The notes: a model not told the origin generated them from the sequence alone. DNA of 64,000 bases from an uncultured Candidatus Saccharibacteria bacterium (GCA_938045445.1 CALIMM010000016.1:1-64000), one strand, 5' to 3'. Counted from the first letter of the stretch, positions 53,026-62,438 are shown. Numbers and translations: made by a program.

Positions 53026-53098
53026 GTATGTATTATATGCAAATTTATTTAGTCATGCCACCCAGCTTTCTCTCTAGAAATGAGCTGTGCCACCCCCA

Positions 53099-54127
53099 CT
53101 ACTGAAATGCTTTGAGATAGATGTTATATGCTTTATCGATGAAGACGGCTTTATTGGTACGAAAGGTTGATTGATCGCTATTTATTTCCTCAACCCTCTC
53201 GCCATTAGAAATAAACTCAATCTTTGCTACTGGTACCATATCCCCAATCATAACAGTTGGCCGGCGTGTCTGCTCATCTCGAGCGGGGGATACATCAACA
53301 ACATAAAACGTATTCTCTTGGTCATACCCTCCATTAGCAAGCAGTTTATTAGCATTATCGTAGGCAAGAAAAGCTCTCATACTATTAATTGGTTCGTATA
53401 CTGTGTATACACCCGCTGGACTAACCTTTCTTAGCTTAAAATCAGATATATCTTTGTACCAAAAATTCTTGCACTCATCAAAGAACATACAAATGACGTC
53501 ATCTCGCGTGAACGCTGGAGTCTTATCAGAGTTCTCTCGCAGTTTATCATCCCACGCTCTCACTCCAAGGCCACTAATTGGGTTATACCACGCATATACA
53601 CCTTCATCAAAATAACTAGTGATGATATCGCTACTCTCTGTGACAATCACCTCGCGAACCGCATCACCCAAGCACCCCAGCATGATCCCCTTGCCAGTTC
53701 TATCAACAATCTCTGCATTATTACCCATAGACGGCTCCTCATAGTCCATCCGTGGGCAGACCAGCAGCAGCTTGTCGCCAATCGGCTGAACGTAGCGAAA
53801 ATTAATAAAACGCCGGCCAAGGTCAAGGTGTGTTACCTGTTTAACCGCCTCTTTCTCCCAATCAATGACAAATTTAAGAACCGAAAAGACACTATCTACC
53901 TTGATTTCTGTAAAACAAGCCCACCCATCTCTCCTTGGAATATTACTCGAGAGCAAAACATAGAGATGATTATCATAGCCAAGCTGCATGCTACATATTT
54001 CTGTCGTCTTGTGTCCGTACTCTTTGAGTATCTCGCGCAGATTCGCTACGCGCGTTATATCAATCTGCGTAGTGGGAAGTGCATCTAGCACCCTACTTTC
54101 GTCTTTTAAGTCATCATTTTCAGTCAT
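53099..54127 (-). CDS. Predicted beta-rich protein of unknown function
   Basis: The 342-residue protein has repeated beta-type stretches (YDNHLYVLLSS, GDKLLLVCPR, KLLANGGYDQENTFYVVD), which suggest a beta-propeller. No signal peptide is seen, and no family is recognised. The ATG at 54127 overlaps the stop of the upstream hydrolase gene (ATGA) and has an AGGAGAAG site, so the two are coupled. Confidence 0.68.
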   Translation of the reverse strand: MTENDDLKDESRVLDALPTTQIDITRVANLREILKEYGHKTTEICSMQLGYDNHLYVLLSSNIPRRDGWACFTEIKVDSVFSVLKFVIDWEKEAVKQVTHLDLGRRFINFRYVQPIGDKLLLVCPRMDYEEPSMGNNAEIVDRTGKGIMLGCLGDAVREVIVTESSDIITSYFDEGVYAWYNPISGLGVRAWDDKLRENSDKTPAFTRDDVICMFFDECKNFWYKDISDFKLRKVSPAGVYTVYEPINSMRAFLAYDNANKLLANGGYDQENTFYVVDVSPARDEQTRRPTVMIGDMVPVAKIEFISNGERVEEINSDQSTFRTNKAVFIDKAYNIYLKAFQ

Positions 54128-54738
54128 TTCTTCTCCTCTCTTAAACAAATCTCTACCAGCTCTGGAAACGCTCGTGTCTGCATTGCACTGAAGGTGAAGT
54201 GGCCATGGTCGACAAATCGATGGTAGCGTAGCTGGGGTAGCTCACGGCGGAGTTTTGCCGTGGAGCTTTGTAGATGTGGGTAGTCATTAGTAGAGTAGAG
54301 CACATCAATGCCGTGCACTGCTTTGCGGTCTATCTGGCGGTCGAGCGCAAAGCGAAAGAAATCTCCTGCCTCTCCCTCAACATCCAGCCACGGTGCCACC
54401 AGTACGACCCGGCCAACACGGCAATTTCCCTCACTCAGCCAGCGAAGCAAAAAACCTCCACCACAACTATGACCCACTAGTAGCGTTTGCTCATCCACCG
54501 GCAGATGGGCAAACTCTTGACGCCACGCTTCGTAACGTGGTTCGTATGAGCGAGGCATCTCGGGTGTTTGCGCTAGTATCCCACGTATCAAGAGTTGTTG
54601 CTGAAGCCAAGGCAGCCAATGAGAGTTGCTTGTACTATCAACCGTAGGGTTATGATATTTGTCAAAGCTTCGCCGCCCATGGAGGATGATTGCCCGGGTA
54701 AACGGAGTGTCGTTTCTGTAGTGGTTTTCGATATCCAT
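54124..54738 (-). CDS. Alpha/beta hydrolase (RBBP9/YdeN-like)
   Basis: The 204-residue protein begins RAIILHGRRS and has the nucleophile elbow LLVGHSCGGGF (Ser91) and a C-terminal VDHGHFTFS, which supplies the histidine. The size and layout fit the RBBP9/YdeN serine hydrolases; the substrate is unknown. It has an AGAGGAG site and is coupled to the beta-rich gene. Confidence 0.85.
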   Translation of the reverse strand: MDIENHYRNDTPFTRAIILHGRRSFDKYHNPTVDSTSNSHWLPWLQQQLLIRGILAQTPEMPRSYEPRYEAWRQEFAHLPVDEQTLLVGHSCGGGFLLRWLSEGNCRVGRVVLVAPWLDVEGEAGDFFRFALDRQIDRKAVHGIDVLYSTNDYPHLQSSTAKLRRELPQLRYHRFVDHGHFTFSAMQTRAFPELVEICLREEKK

Positions 54739-54806
54739 GCTTTATTTTTGCTCCTCTGGTGTAGACTCTAGACTCGTTGCCTTGGTCTTTGGTCTCTACC
54801 CCTATT

Positions 54807-55358
54807 TTATGACTCGCGCGATATTCGTCCTAGTTCTTCCATCAACAATGCAAAGTAGAGTGGCCGATGCGGCACAAGCATCACATCTTCTGGCTGCTCG
54901 ATCATCTGACGGAACGTGTCATACGGCACCCAGCGCAGTGCCGCCGCTTCACCATCAACCATATCCAGCGGCTCATCGTGATATTCATAAGTATAAACAA
55001 AGTGAAACTCGCTATACGTTGATTTGCGCTTTGGCAAACTTCCAATAAACTTCACCCGAGAAGTATCAAGCGTCATACCAATCTCTTCTTGAGCCTCACG
55101 CAGTGCCGCATCAAGTGGTGTCTCGCCAAGGCTCACGTGCCCCGCTGCCGAAATATCCCAATAGCCTGGCCAGTTTTTGACCTGATCAGCTCGGCGCTGG
55201 AGCAATATGTCACATCCACCATCGCTACTACGCCGCCACAACCAAACATGTGCTGCCGCGACAATAGTATCCTTGGTCAAATCTTTGCGGGTAAGGCCTT
55301 CGCCCTGTTTTGGCGCTCCATTTGGGCGATAACTCTGCCATAGATCATTATGCATCAC
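54807..55358 (-). CDS. Nudix hydrolase (IDI-like layout)
   Basis: The 183-residue protein has an intact Nudix box at about 73-95: GHVSLGETPLDAALREAQEEIG fragments fit the G-x5-E-x7-REUxEExGU pattern. The N-terminal part (HVWLWRR, ILLQRRADQVKNWPGYWDIS) resembles isopentenyl-diphosphate isomerase-like Nudix proteins. It would hydrolyse nucleoside diphosphate derivatives; the real substrate is not shown. Confidence 0.9.
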   Translation of the reverse strand: MMHNDLWQSYRPNGAPKQGEGLTRKDLTKDTIVAAAHVWLWRRSSDGGCDILLQRRADQVKNWPGYWDISAAGHVSLGETPLDAALREAQEEIGMTLDTSRVKFIGSLPKRKSTYSEFHFVYTYEYHDEPLDMVDGEAAALRWVPYDTFRQMIEQPEDVMLVPHRPLYFALLMEELGRISRES

Positions 55359-55466
55359 TTACTCCTGTGTGTTGTTCTTTATATCAGTTACTACTTTTGA
55401 TGCGTTGCGCTCGTTATTATCATTAGTGAGTAAGTTGGGTTATGTCTATAAATTTAACAGTCGTTT

Positions 55467-55838
55467 CTATTCAACATTCATAAACATATATACTCGCTGA
55501 GCACAGCCCGACTCATCACGCCAAACAATGTTAACGCCACGTTTGATACGCTGCTGGCCAGATTGATCAAAAATTGACCAACGTAGCAATAGCGCGTCAC
55601 CACAGACAATGCGCTGATCGTAGACAAATCTTAATTGACTCAAGGCCCCGTATAGCTGATCGACATGAGCAATAATGGCTGCTACACCTTCAATCGTCTG
55701 AGCAGGATCAGACACACATAATTGACCATCGGGTGCCCAGATTTTGCGAATGTATTCATGTCGGGTGGCTTGGTCAGGCTCTACCCATGATTGCAGATAT
55801 TTGTCTGTAAATTCCTGTGCTCGTTTCTTGTCATCCAT
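55467..55838 (-). CDS. SnoaL-like (NTF2-fold) protein
   Basis: The 123-residue protein fits the SnoaL/NTF2-like fold: an N-terminal helix pair (RAQEFTDKYLQSW), IWAPDGQLCVSDPAQTIEGVAAIIAHV and a final beta sheet (LLLRWSIFDQ, RVYMFMNV). The fold serves many small-molecule enzymes and binding proteins. It starts 3 bases after the recA stop and is co-transcribed with it, an odd pairing. Substrate and role are unknown. Confidence 0.75.
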   Translation of the reverse strand: MDDKKRAQEFTDKYLQSWVEPDQATRHEYIRKIWAPDGQLCVSDPAQTIEGVAAIIAHVDQLYGALSQLRFVYDQRIVCGDALLLRWSIFDQSGQQRIKRGVNIVWRDESGCAQRVYMFMNVE

Positions 55839-55841
55839 TAA

Positions 55842-56864
55842 CTATTCTTCCGCCGCCTTCACTGCCTCACGAACTTTACTATCAATTTCAGCCAAAGTAT
55901 CGGCGTGCTCTTTGAGATACTCTTTGGTCTTGTCGCGGCCTTGGCCAATTGTCTCGCCGCCGTATTTGAAGAAAGCACCAGACTTATCAACAATGCCATG
56001 CTGCACCGCTAGGTCGAGAATATCCCCTGTCTTGGAGATACCTTCGTTGTACATGATATCAAACTCAGCAACGCGGAAGGGCGGCGCTATCTTGTTCTTT
56101 ACCACCTTTACCTTCGTGCGGTTACCGCGAATGTCATCACCCACTTTGATCTGCCCAATCCGGCGGATATCCACCCGCTGCGAGGCATAGAACTTTAGCG
56201 CATTACCACCTGTTGTCGTCTCAGGATTGCCAAACATCACGCCAATCTTCATGCGGATCTGGTTGATGAAAATAACGGTTGCTTTGCTCTTGTTGATAAT
56301 CCCGGTGAGCTTGCGCAGTGCTTGGCTCATCAAGCGAGCCTGGAGACCCATATGCGAATCACCCATGTCGCCGTCAATTTCTGCTTGCGGCGTCAACGCT
56401 GCCACCGAGTCCACCACGATGAGATCAACGGCGTTCGACCGCACCAGCGTCTCCGTAATCTCCAACGCTTGCTCACCATTATCTGGCTGAGACACCAAAA
56501 GGTTGTCTGTATCGACGCCAAGTTTCTTGGCATAGCTCGGGTCGAGCGCATGCTCGGCATCAACAAAGGCCGCCGTGCCACCCTGTTTTTGAATTTCGGC
56601 AATGGCATGTAGCGTCAGCGTCGTCTTACCGCTACTCTCTGGCCCATAGATCTCGATAATGCGCCCCTTAGGATAGCCGCCGCCCAGCGCAAGATCGAGG
56701 CTCAGCGAGCCAGACGGAATCACCGCTACATCTGCCTGGTGGAATTCGCCAAGCTTCATAATAGCGCCATCGCCAAATTGTTTTGTAATCTGATCCATCG
56801 CGAGGCCAAGCGCTTTGAGCTTGCCGTCGTCTGTGGTTTGTGTCGTATTCGATTGTTTGGTCAT
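55842..56864 (-). CDS. recA: Recombinase RecA
   Basis: The 340-residue protein has Walker A GPESSGKT at 74-81, DSVAALTP (Walker B), the L2 loop [25 protein letters not shown] fragments, and a normal-length C-terminus. RecA carries out strand exchange and activates DNA-damage responses. The start at 56864 has a GGAGAGGGG stretch upstream, and TATAAT is 31 bases before the ATG. The ORF can be extended by six codons to 56882, but the later ATG is the normal RecA start. Confidence 0.97.
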   Translation of the reverse strand: MTKQSNTTQTTDDGKLKALGLAMDQITKQFGDGAIMKLGEFHQADVAVIPSGSLSLDLALGGGYPKGRIIEIYGPESSGKTTLTLHAIAEIQKQGGTAAFVDAEHALDPSYAKKLGVDTDNLLVSQPDNGEQALEITETLVRSNAVDLIVVDSVAALTPQAEIDGDMGDSHMGLQARLMSQALRKLTGIINKSKATVIFINQIRMKIGVMFGNPETTTGGNALKFYASQRVDIRRIGQIKVGDDIRGNRTKVKVVKNKIAPPFRVAEFDIMYNEGISKTGDILDLAVQHGIVDKSGAFFKYGGETIGQGRDKTKEYLKEHADTLAEIDSKVREAVKAAEE

Positions 56865-57071
56865 ACGTCCCCTCTCCTTCAAGAATTTATTATACCAGAA
56901 TCTCTTGCCGTTGTCCGCGTGGAGATTGATTTACAGTAACAATACCTCGACTATCACCGATTTATTTATTTTTATATAGCCTCTAGCTTCCACGACTCTA
57001 CCGATATAGACGCTAAACAGCAACGGGCCTTTTGAAGACATTTTTCGTAGTAGACATGCTATAATAACACC

Positions 57072-57470
57072 ATGAAGGCACGTAAAGGATTTACCGTTAT
57101 TGAGCTCATCGTCGTGATCGCTCTGCTTGCAACGGGCAGCTGGCTCTTTTTCAGCGAGAAAATCGCGACCGAAGCGACGCAGCGTGACAACCAGCGCAAA
57201 ACTGCCATTAACGCAATGTACTATAGCCTAGAAGAAGTGTATTTTGAAAAGAATAACCACTACCCCAACACGATCGATAGCAAGACACTGCGCTCGGTTG
57301 ACCCATCGCTCTTTACCGATCCAAATGGCCACAAGCTTGGCAGCGCCCAGTCTAGCTACCACTACAGTGGCACCGACTGCACAACCGACAACCAGTGCAA
57401 AGGCTACAAACTCACCGCCAACTTAGAGCGTGAGGCAGACTACACCAAGACCAACCGCAATAATACCTAA
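57072..57470 (+). CDS. Type IV pilin-like protein
   Basis: The 132-residue protein begins with the prepilin signal RKGFTVIELIVVIALLA; cleavage by prepilin peptidase would follow Gly6, leaving Phe7, and Glu11 is the conserved Glu5 of the mature pilin. The mature globular part has a disulfide candidate (DCTTDNQCKG). It is likely a major or minor pilin for the cluster at 45956-51692, 5.4 kb away. The gene is leaderless (TATAAT at 57060-57065, 6 bases before the ATG) and followed by a terminator. Confidence 0.9.
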   Translation: MKARKGFTVIELIVVIALLATGSWLFFSEKIATEATQRDNQRKTAINAMYYSLEEVYFEKNNHYPNTIDSKTLRSVDPSLFTDPNGHKLGSAQSSYHYSGTDCTTDNQCKGYKLTANLEREADYTKTNRNNT

Positions 57471-57493
57471 GTCTCTATTATATAGATATGCAA

Positions 57494-57525
57494 AAAACAT
57501 CGAGCTTTGTCTTCTCGGTGTTTTT
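57494..57525 (+). terminator. Terminator of the pilin gene
   Basis: AAAAACATCGAG and CTCGGTGTTTTT pair with one wobble around an 8-base loop, ending in a T-run, about 25 bases after the pilin stop. Confidence 0.8.
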
Positions 57526-57545
57526 ATCATCAACGTCTGCTAGTA

Positions 57546-58310
57546 TTAGTCATTTGCCACTGGCCGGCCGTTCTTGAAGTCTTCTACCGCATTATTGAGC
57601 GTTGCAATTTCTTGCTTGGGGTTGGCTACAAATGAGAAGCGATAGGTCGTCTCATCGCCCTCCGTACTGAGGCGGATAGAGCCATAATTAAACATTGCTT
57701 GGAGGACACCACGCTGGTTGTAGCTAGCATCTTCGATATTCATCAGGCTGACCGTTTGCTCGGTGTGTGAAAAAATACTCGTCTGGATCTCCTGAATAAC
57801 ACTCTCGTTCGTTAGATAAAACATATTGCGCGTATAGACCCAAACCGATACATAGCCACCAAGAATAAAGGCCAAGATAAGCGCCATACACAGCAACATA
57901 AACGACCCAGAGGCAGAAGCTGGCAGGTGGAGGAGGTCAAAGATATAGTCGTAATTAAACATCAGTGCTAAGACAATACTCGTCATCAAAGTCGACATAA
58001 CAATCGCTGGCAGCATACCGATTGGGTGGCGGCGCACCACGCTAATGATATACTCTTGCTCGCTCAGGTTGAGATTCGGAAAGGCCATGACTGATTCATC
58101 ATGGCGGCGGCGTACCTCCGATGACACTCGTGGTGGACTCGCTTCTGGACGGGGCGTATGGTAGTGAGGAGCACCCTCTTTGCCGCTTACATCGTAGAGT
58201 GTACTGCTTGCCCGTGGTGCTGTGGGCGGCTCGGCATAGAGTGGGTTGCCATCGACATCATAGGCGACGGGCCGTGGTGGATCATTGCGTTGCAATCGTT
58301 GTGAATTCAT
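57546..58310 (-). CDS. Membrane protein with bacterial PH-like domain
   Basis: The 254-residue protein has a Pro-rich disordered start (to about 75), two membrane helices (about 100-120 and 132-157) and a C-terminal PH-like domain (YLTNESVIQEIQTSIFSHTEQTVSLMNIEDASYNQRG pattern), as in the YdbS/YdbT proteins. Role unknown. The gene is leaderless: TACAAT ends 6 bases before the ATG. It lies 42 bases downstream of ruvB. Confidence 0.85.
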   Translation of the reverse strand: MNSQRLQRNDPPRPVAYDVDGNPLYAEPPTAPRASSTLYDVSGKEGAPHYHTPRPEASPPRVSSEVRRRHDESVMAFPNLNLSEQEYIISVVRRHPIGMLPAIVMSTLMTSIVLALMFNYDYIFDLLHLPASASGSFMLLCMALILAFILGGYVSVWVYTRNMFYLTNESVIQEIQTSIFSHTEQTVSLMNIEDASYNQRGVLQAMFNYGSIRLSTEGDETTYRFSFVANPKQEIATLNNAVEDFKNGRPVAND

Positions 58311-58352
58311 GGGTATATTGTAGCATATCTTTGGCTTATCACCTTATACCTC

Positions 58353-59360
58353 TTACTCTATTGCGCGGCCAAGATGCTGCTGCGCTCGAGGTGTCACCCG
58401 TCGGCCTCGCGGCGTCCGCTCAATAAAGCCAATTTGCAAAAGATATGGCTCATAGAAGTCCTCGATCGTCGTTGTCTCATCACCCGTCAGAGCAGCAATT
58501 GTCGTCAGACCAACCGGGCTATCGCCATAGGTATCGAGCATCGAGAGTAGCAGATTACGATCGGCTGGGTCGAGGCCAAGCTCGTCAACTTCCAGCAGAG
58601 TCAGCGCCTGCGTTGTCGTTGTTACATCAATAATACCATCACCATTCACGTCCGCATAGTCGCGCACCCGCTTAAGCAAGCGATTTGCAATCCGTGGCGT
58701 GAGGCGCGCCCTGGTAGAGAGCAATCGCGACGCCTCTGGCTTGATACGCGTCTCGAGGATAGTCGCTGCCCGCGTGATAATCTGCGCAATCTCCTCTGGA
58801 GTGTAAAATTCCAAACGATAGATATGCCCAAATCGGTCGCGCAGTGGCGCAGCCAGGCTCCCCGTTCGCGTTGTAGCACCAATCACCGTAAAGTGTGGCA
58901 GATCAAGCCGTACACTGCGGGCCGCTGGCCCTTTGCCAATGACGATATCGAGCTTGAAGTCCTCCATCGCCGAGTATAAAATCTCTTCCACGGCCCGCCC
59001 CAAGCGGTGAATCTCGTCGATAAACAGCACATCGCCATCGTTAAGGTTGGTCAAGATCGATGCTAAGTCGCCCGCTTTCTCAATTGCCGGGCCACTGGTG
59101 ACCCGCAAGCCAGCCCCCATCTCGTTAGCAATCACCGCCGCCATCGTCGTCTTGCCAAGGCCAGGTGGGCCATAGAGCAAAACATGGTCGATTGGCTCGC
59201 CACGCTTCTTGGCTGCCGCAATCGCCAACTGCAAATTCTTCTTCAGCCGCTCCTGCCCCACATACTCCGCAAAGCGCTGTGGCCGCAGTGTCACCTCAAT
59301 GCGCTGCTCCTCGCTATCACCCGCGTGGCTACTGGTATCAACAATTCGTTCTATCGCCAT
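58353..59360 (-). CDS. ruvB: Holliday junction helicase RuvB
   Basis: The 335-residue AAA+ protein has Walker A GPPGLGKT at 64-71, FIDEIHRLG (Walker B), the sensor and arginine-finger regions ([20 protein letters not shown]), and a winged-helix C-terminus ending [16 protein letters not shown]. RuvB hexamers move Holliday junctions with RuvA. The start is leaderless, TATAAT 6 bases before the ATG. ruvA is 3.4 kb away, and ruvC is not in the window. Confidence 0.97.
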   Translation of the reverse strand: MAIERIVDTSSHAGDSEEQRIEVTLRPQRFAEYVGQERLKKNLQLAIAAAKKRGEPIDHVLLYGPPGLGKTTMAAVIANEMGAGLRVTSGPAIEKAGDLASILTNLNDGDVLFIDEIHRLGRAVEEILYSAMEDFKLDIVIGKGPAARSVRLDLPHFTVIGATTRTGSLAAPLRDRFGHIYRLEFYTPEEIAQIITRAATILETRIKPEASRLLSTRARLTPRIANRLLKRVRDYADVNGDGIIDVTTTTQALTLLEVDELGLDPADRNLLLSMLDTYGDSPVGLTTIAALTGDETTTIEDFYEPYLLQIGFIERTPRGRRVTPRAQQHLGRAIE

Positions 59361-59428
59361 AGGTTTATTATAGCATTGGTGATGGGGATAAATTGCATAG
59401 CAACCTCATCATATGGTTTACTATACTC

Positions 59429-59776
59429 ATGCATACTGTCATACTTGTCATCACGACCCTATCATCCATTGCAACGATCATCGCTGCACTTATTGCACTC
59501 ATCAAGCCTGGTATGATGAGCCGCTCGACTACCATCACTCATGGCGAGCGATTCTACGCAGCAATGTACGCTTCTCGAGCACTACCACTGGGGTTACTTA
59601 CAGTAGTTGCTCCATTTACGTTTAATGGTTCTGCGCTGCAGCTTGTCTTTGCTGCAGCAAGCTTAGCGCAAATTGGCGATGTTGTTATTGGGTTCAAAAA
59701 ACAAGAGTGGGGTATGGTAATTGCACCGGCTATATTGGCTGTTATATACCTTGCAGCGGCATGGTTCCTTGCTTAG
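59429..59776 (+). CDS. Small multi-pass membrane protein
   Basis: The 115-residue protein has four hydrophobic segments with a short basic loop, and resembles small DUF4267-like membrane proteins in layout only. TATACT at 59422-59427 is so close to the ATG at 59429 that it cannot serve it as a usual -10; either another promoter is used or translation starts further on. A longer TTG frame from 59393 is also open. It overlaps the convergent HIT gene by 4 bases. Confidence 0.6.
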   Translation: MHTVILVITTLSSIATIIAALIALIKPGMMSRSTTITHGERFYAAMYASRALPLGLLTVVAPFTFNGSALQLVFAAASLAQIGDVVIGFKKQEWGMVIAPAILAVIYLAAAWFLA

Positions 59777-60177
59777 GGTAAGTTCTCTTGCACCGCAAGG
59801 ACAATCTTGCCAAACAGCTCCTCACTCACACGGTGCTCGCCACTCTCTAGATGGCGTGGCCACTTTGGGTCAGGAAATTCCTCCCCCGCAAAGTGTACAC
59901 CGTTAAGATAGCGTGGATAGAGGTGCCAGTGTACATGAGTCGACTGCCCAGCCTTGACGGCATTGTTCATCAAGCATTCCCAGTTGCACACGTCTGCGCC
60001 AAAAGCTTGGGTCATTGCGTGCTCCATGCTGCGGATCACCTCGTGGAGTTCGCGCCAGTCAGTCTCATCGAGCTCACCAAGCGATGACTTATGTTCGCGC
60101 AGCGTCACAAACCCTTTGCCAAGATACAGCTGATTACGATCGAGCACCGCATTCCATCGATCGGTTTGCATGACCAC
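59773..60177 (-). CDS. HIT-family hydrolase
   Basis: The 134-residue protein carries the histidine triad HVHWHLYPRY with His81, His83 and His85, after NNAVKAGQSTH. HIT proteins hydrolyse or transfer nucleotides from adenylated substrates. The N-terminal part (GFVTLREHKSSLGEL) fits the fold. A second in-frame ATG two codons later is possible. The start signals are weak. Confidence 0.88.
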   Translation of the reverse strand: MVMQTDRWNAVLDRNQLYLGKGFVTLREHKSSLGELDETDWRELHEVIRSMEHAMTQAFGADVCNWECLMNNAVKAGQSTHVHWHLYPRYLNGVHFAGEEFPDPKWPRHLESGEHRVSEELFGKIVLAVQENLP

Positions 60178-60287
60178 TGCCGGGTCATCAATTGTTTATT
60201 CTGCCACAAATGGGCAGATGTCACAGTTTTTCATTTTTATCACCTCCTTCTCTTGCTCTATTGTAGAGGAGAAGATGCTGCTTGTCA

Positions 60288-61022
60288 TTACTGATTATTC
60301 TGTCGCTCAAGCCATGGGTTATCCATTTCCATAATGCGCTTACGGTGAGATTCAAGAGTATCCAATCGTTTTTGGATTTCGTCCTCAGCAATACCAAGTG
60401 ATTGAAAGTCATTCTTCAATGACTCCATATATATTGGAAAGAATTTTGCCTCAAACTGCTGGAAGTGCTTCCACGACATATCCGGATGCTCCTCATGATG
60501 GAATGCCTCAGCACCGTGCCAGAATGTCTCCCAATCAGCTGTCATATAGGCCATATCAGCGTGGTGGAGGAGTTTTGCCTCGGGCGTATCACGCTGGGGT
60601 GGGCCAGTCATAATTGTACCCTTGATAGCTCGATCGAGAAAAGCCTTATCGCTATCGTCTAGTTCAATCCCGTTATCCTCTATGTCTTTTAGTAGGAGTG
60701 CACTTGCATATTCTTCTTTTGTCGGATATGCTTGAGCTGCCTTTTCATCAAAACCAGCATCATGCCAGGCTGCTGCTAATACAAGCAAGGATTCTTGCCA
60801 TGGGTCGATCACCCGCTGATAGCCATCACCAGGCAAAAGCTCCACAAGCTCGCTAACTGCTTGCATTACATCTTTCATGTGTCCAGGGTGGTGGTAAGGT
60901 AGCTCGGGGTAGCGCTTACAGGCACGATCTGCCGACTTACAAAAAGCATCGTTATAATGCTCTGGGTCTTTCTTCGCTTTAAGCTCAGGAGTAGACCCAA
61001 GGTAGTGGTTTTTATTACACAT
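60288..61022 (-). CDS. HD-domain phosphohydrolase-like protein
   Basis: The 244-residue protein has HD-domain motifs: YHHPGHMKDV (His44-48), AAAWHDAGFD (His87-Asp88) and LLHHADMAYM, which carries a third metal ligand. Such domains hydrolyse nucleotides or phosphodiesters. It shares these motifs and a long helical C-terminal region with the gene at 61772-62428, so the two are paralogues. The gene has a fully consensus promoter 9 bases before the ATG. Confidence 0.85.
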   Translation of the reverse strand: MCNKNHYLGSTPELKAKKDPEHYNDAFCKSADRACKRYPELPYHHPGHMKDVMQAVSELVELLPGDGYQRVIDPWQESLLVLAAAWHDAGFDEKAAQAYPTKEEYASALLLKDIEDNGIELDDSDKAFLDRAIKGTIMTGPPQRDTPEAKLLHHADMAYMTADWETFWHGAEAFHHEEHPDMSWKHFQQFEAKFFPIYMESLKNDFQSLGIAEDEIQKRLDTLESHRKRIMEMDNPWLERQNNQ

Positions 61023-61031
61023 AATTTCACC

Positions 61032-61060
61032 ATTATACAAGCCATTTTATCTATTGTCAA
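61032..61060 (-). promoter_or_regulatory. Consensus promoter of the first HD-domain gene
   Basis: On the minus strand TTGACA (61055-61060) and TATAAT (61032-61037) are 17 bases apart, both fully consensus. The -10 box ends 9 bases before the ATG at 61022. Confidence 0.85.
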
Positions 61061-61150
61061 CAGAGGGGCTAGTCCTCAATAGATTCACAATAGTACTCAA
61101 CCAAGCTTGAAACGTAGGCAAAATATAATCTAAACTCTCGCCCATGCTTA

Positions 61151-61720
61151 TTACAATCGACGAACCTGTTTGCCGGTCGGCTTACCAACTCCACGCAGAT
61201 GCGGTACTGTTGTAGCTACAACAACGCCAGCCGCTATACCGCCTGCGAGGCGCGTCCGCCTTGGATTGCCACGTGCCGTTATAATAGCAAAAGCCGCCGT
61301 AGCAATATTAGCAGCTCGTTTGTAGCGCCCACCCTTGGTCACCTCACCAGTTTTTGCCAGGTGGTAGGCATTGACTGCGCCAGTTGCTGCCTGCCCAAGG
61401 GCAACGGCAGCAATTCCCGCTCGCGCCTCAGGGTAGCGCTTGCCTAGCTCATACATCACACGCACCACAGCAGCTGTATCTACCACGCCGTCAGTCACAC
61501 GGCGCAGTGGCGTATCATCAAGAATTTGCCCATCAGCAACATCAGCCACCATAAAAGCTGCAAGAGCAAGGCCTATCGGCTTACCATCACGTGCTCGCTG
61601 TGCAATATATTCTACGCCACCATAGCGCAGGGCCGTTAGTCCCACACTCGCCATTTCTCTTAGGCGAGATATATGCTGCACATCAGGTTTCTCCGAATTT
61701 TTCTGTTCAGGATTTCTCAC
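61151..61720 (-). CDS. CDP-alcohol phosphatidyltransferase-like protein, degenerate
   Basis: The 189-residue protein contains DVADGQILDD and, 5 residues later, RVTDGVVD, which together recall the CDP-alcohol phosphatidyltransferase motif (DxxDG, then GxxxDxxxD). The AR of the motif is missing and the hydrophobic segments are short, so activity is doubtful. It starts with GTG; GATACT lies 10 bases before it. It sits between the two HD-domain paralogues on the same strand. Confidence 0.5.
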   Translation of the reverse strand: MRNPEQKNSEKPDVQHISRLREMASVGLTALRYGGVEYIAQRARDGKPIGLALAAFMVADVADGQILDDTPLRRVTDGVVDTAAVVRVMYELGKRYPEARAGIAAVALGQAATGAVNAYHLAKTGEVTKGGRYKRAANIATAAFAIITARGNPRRTRLAGGIAAGVVVATTVPHLRGVGKPTGKQVRRL

Positions 61721-61771
61721 ACTATGTGCTAGTATCTCATATTTTTTGCATTGTTGCTACTGCATGCAATA

Positions 61772-62428
61772 TTATTTTGCAGTATGAGCTACTGGCTCTG
61801 GCATACGCACAAATTGTTCCATATGCTGCTGCAGTGCCGCGCAATACTGGCCAATAACAGATGGAGCAATACCTAACAGCAAACCATCTGTCTGCATCTC
61901 TGCTAAACATATTGCAAAGAAGCGCTGCTGCCTCTGCAAAAACTCTACCCATGGGGTATCTGGCTGCTCCTCTACCCGATAATTCATACTCCCCCGCCAA
62001 AATGTTTGCCAATCCACAAAGAGAAACCCGATGTCGGCCAAATGAAGCAACTTAGCCTCAAGGGTGCTGCGCTGCAGTGGCGGTACAACAATCGTGCCAA
62101 GAATTGCTCGTTCCACAAAGGCATAGGCCTCGCTATCTAGCTCAAGCCCTTCTCTTTGGCTGTCTTGTACAAACAATGCAACCGAGTATGCCTCTTTGCA
62201 CCAGTATTCGTTGGCTGCAGGATGGTCGTAACCAGCATCATGCCAGGCCGCTGCTATAACGAGAAGTTCATGCTGCTGAGTCGAAAATGTATATCGAGGT
62301 ACAAGGCGTATCAGTTCTTTTGTCATTTGCACCACATCATCCATATGTTGCGTGTTATGGTATGGTAGTGATGGATAAGCCTGACGAGCCCGCTGCACTG
62401 TAGCCAACAACAAAGGGGTGTTATTCAT
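61772..62428 (-). CDS. HD-domain phosphohydrolase-like protein, paralogue
   Basis: The 218-residue protein has YHNTQHMDDV (His24-28), AAAWHDAGYD (His63-Asp64) and LLHLADIGFL, matching the first HD-domain protein position by position. It shares the later FLQRQQRFF/AEMQTDG helices. It is about 25 residues shorter at the N-terminus. The promoter is TTGACA-N17-TACGAT, 10 bases before the ATG. It is one of a pair that probably arose by duplication around the CDP-alcohol-like gene. Confidence 0.85.
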   Translation of the reverse strand: MNNTPLLLATVQRARQAYPSLPYHNTQHMDDVVQMTKELIRLVPRYTFSTQQHELLVIAAAWHDAGYDHPAANEYWCKEAYSVALFVQDSQREGLELDSEAYAFVERAILGTIVVPPLQRSTLEAKLLHLADIGFLFVDWQTFWRGSMNYRVEEQPDTPWVEFLQRQQRFFAICLAEMQTDGLLLGIAPSVIGQYCAALQQHMEQFVRMPEPVAHTAK

Positions 62429-62438
62429 AATAATCACT

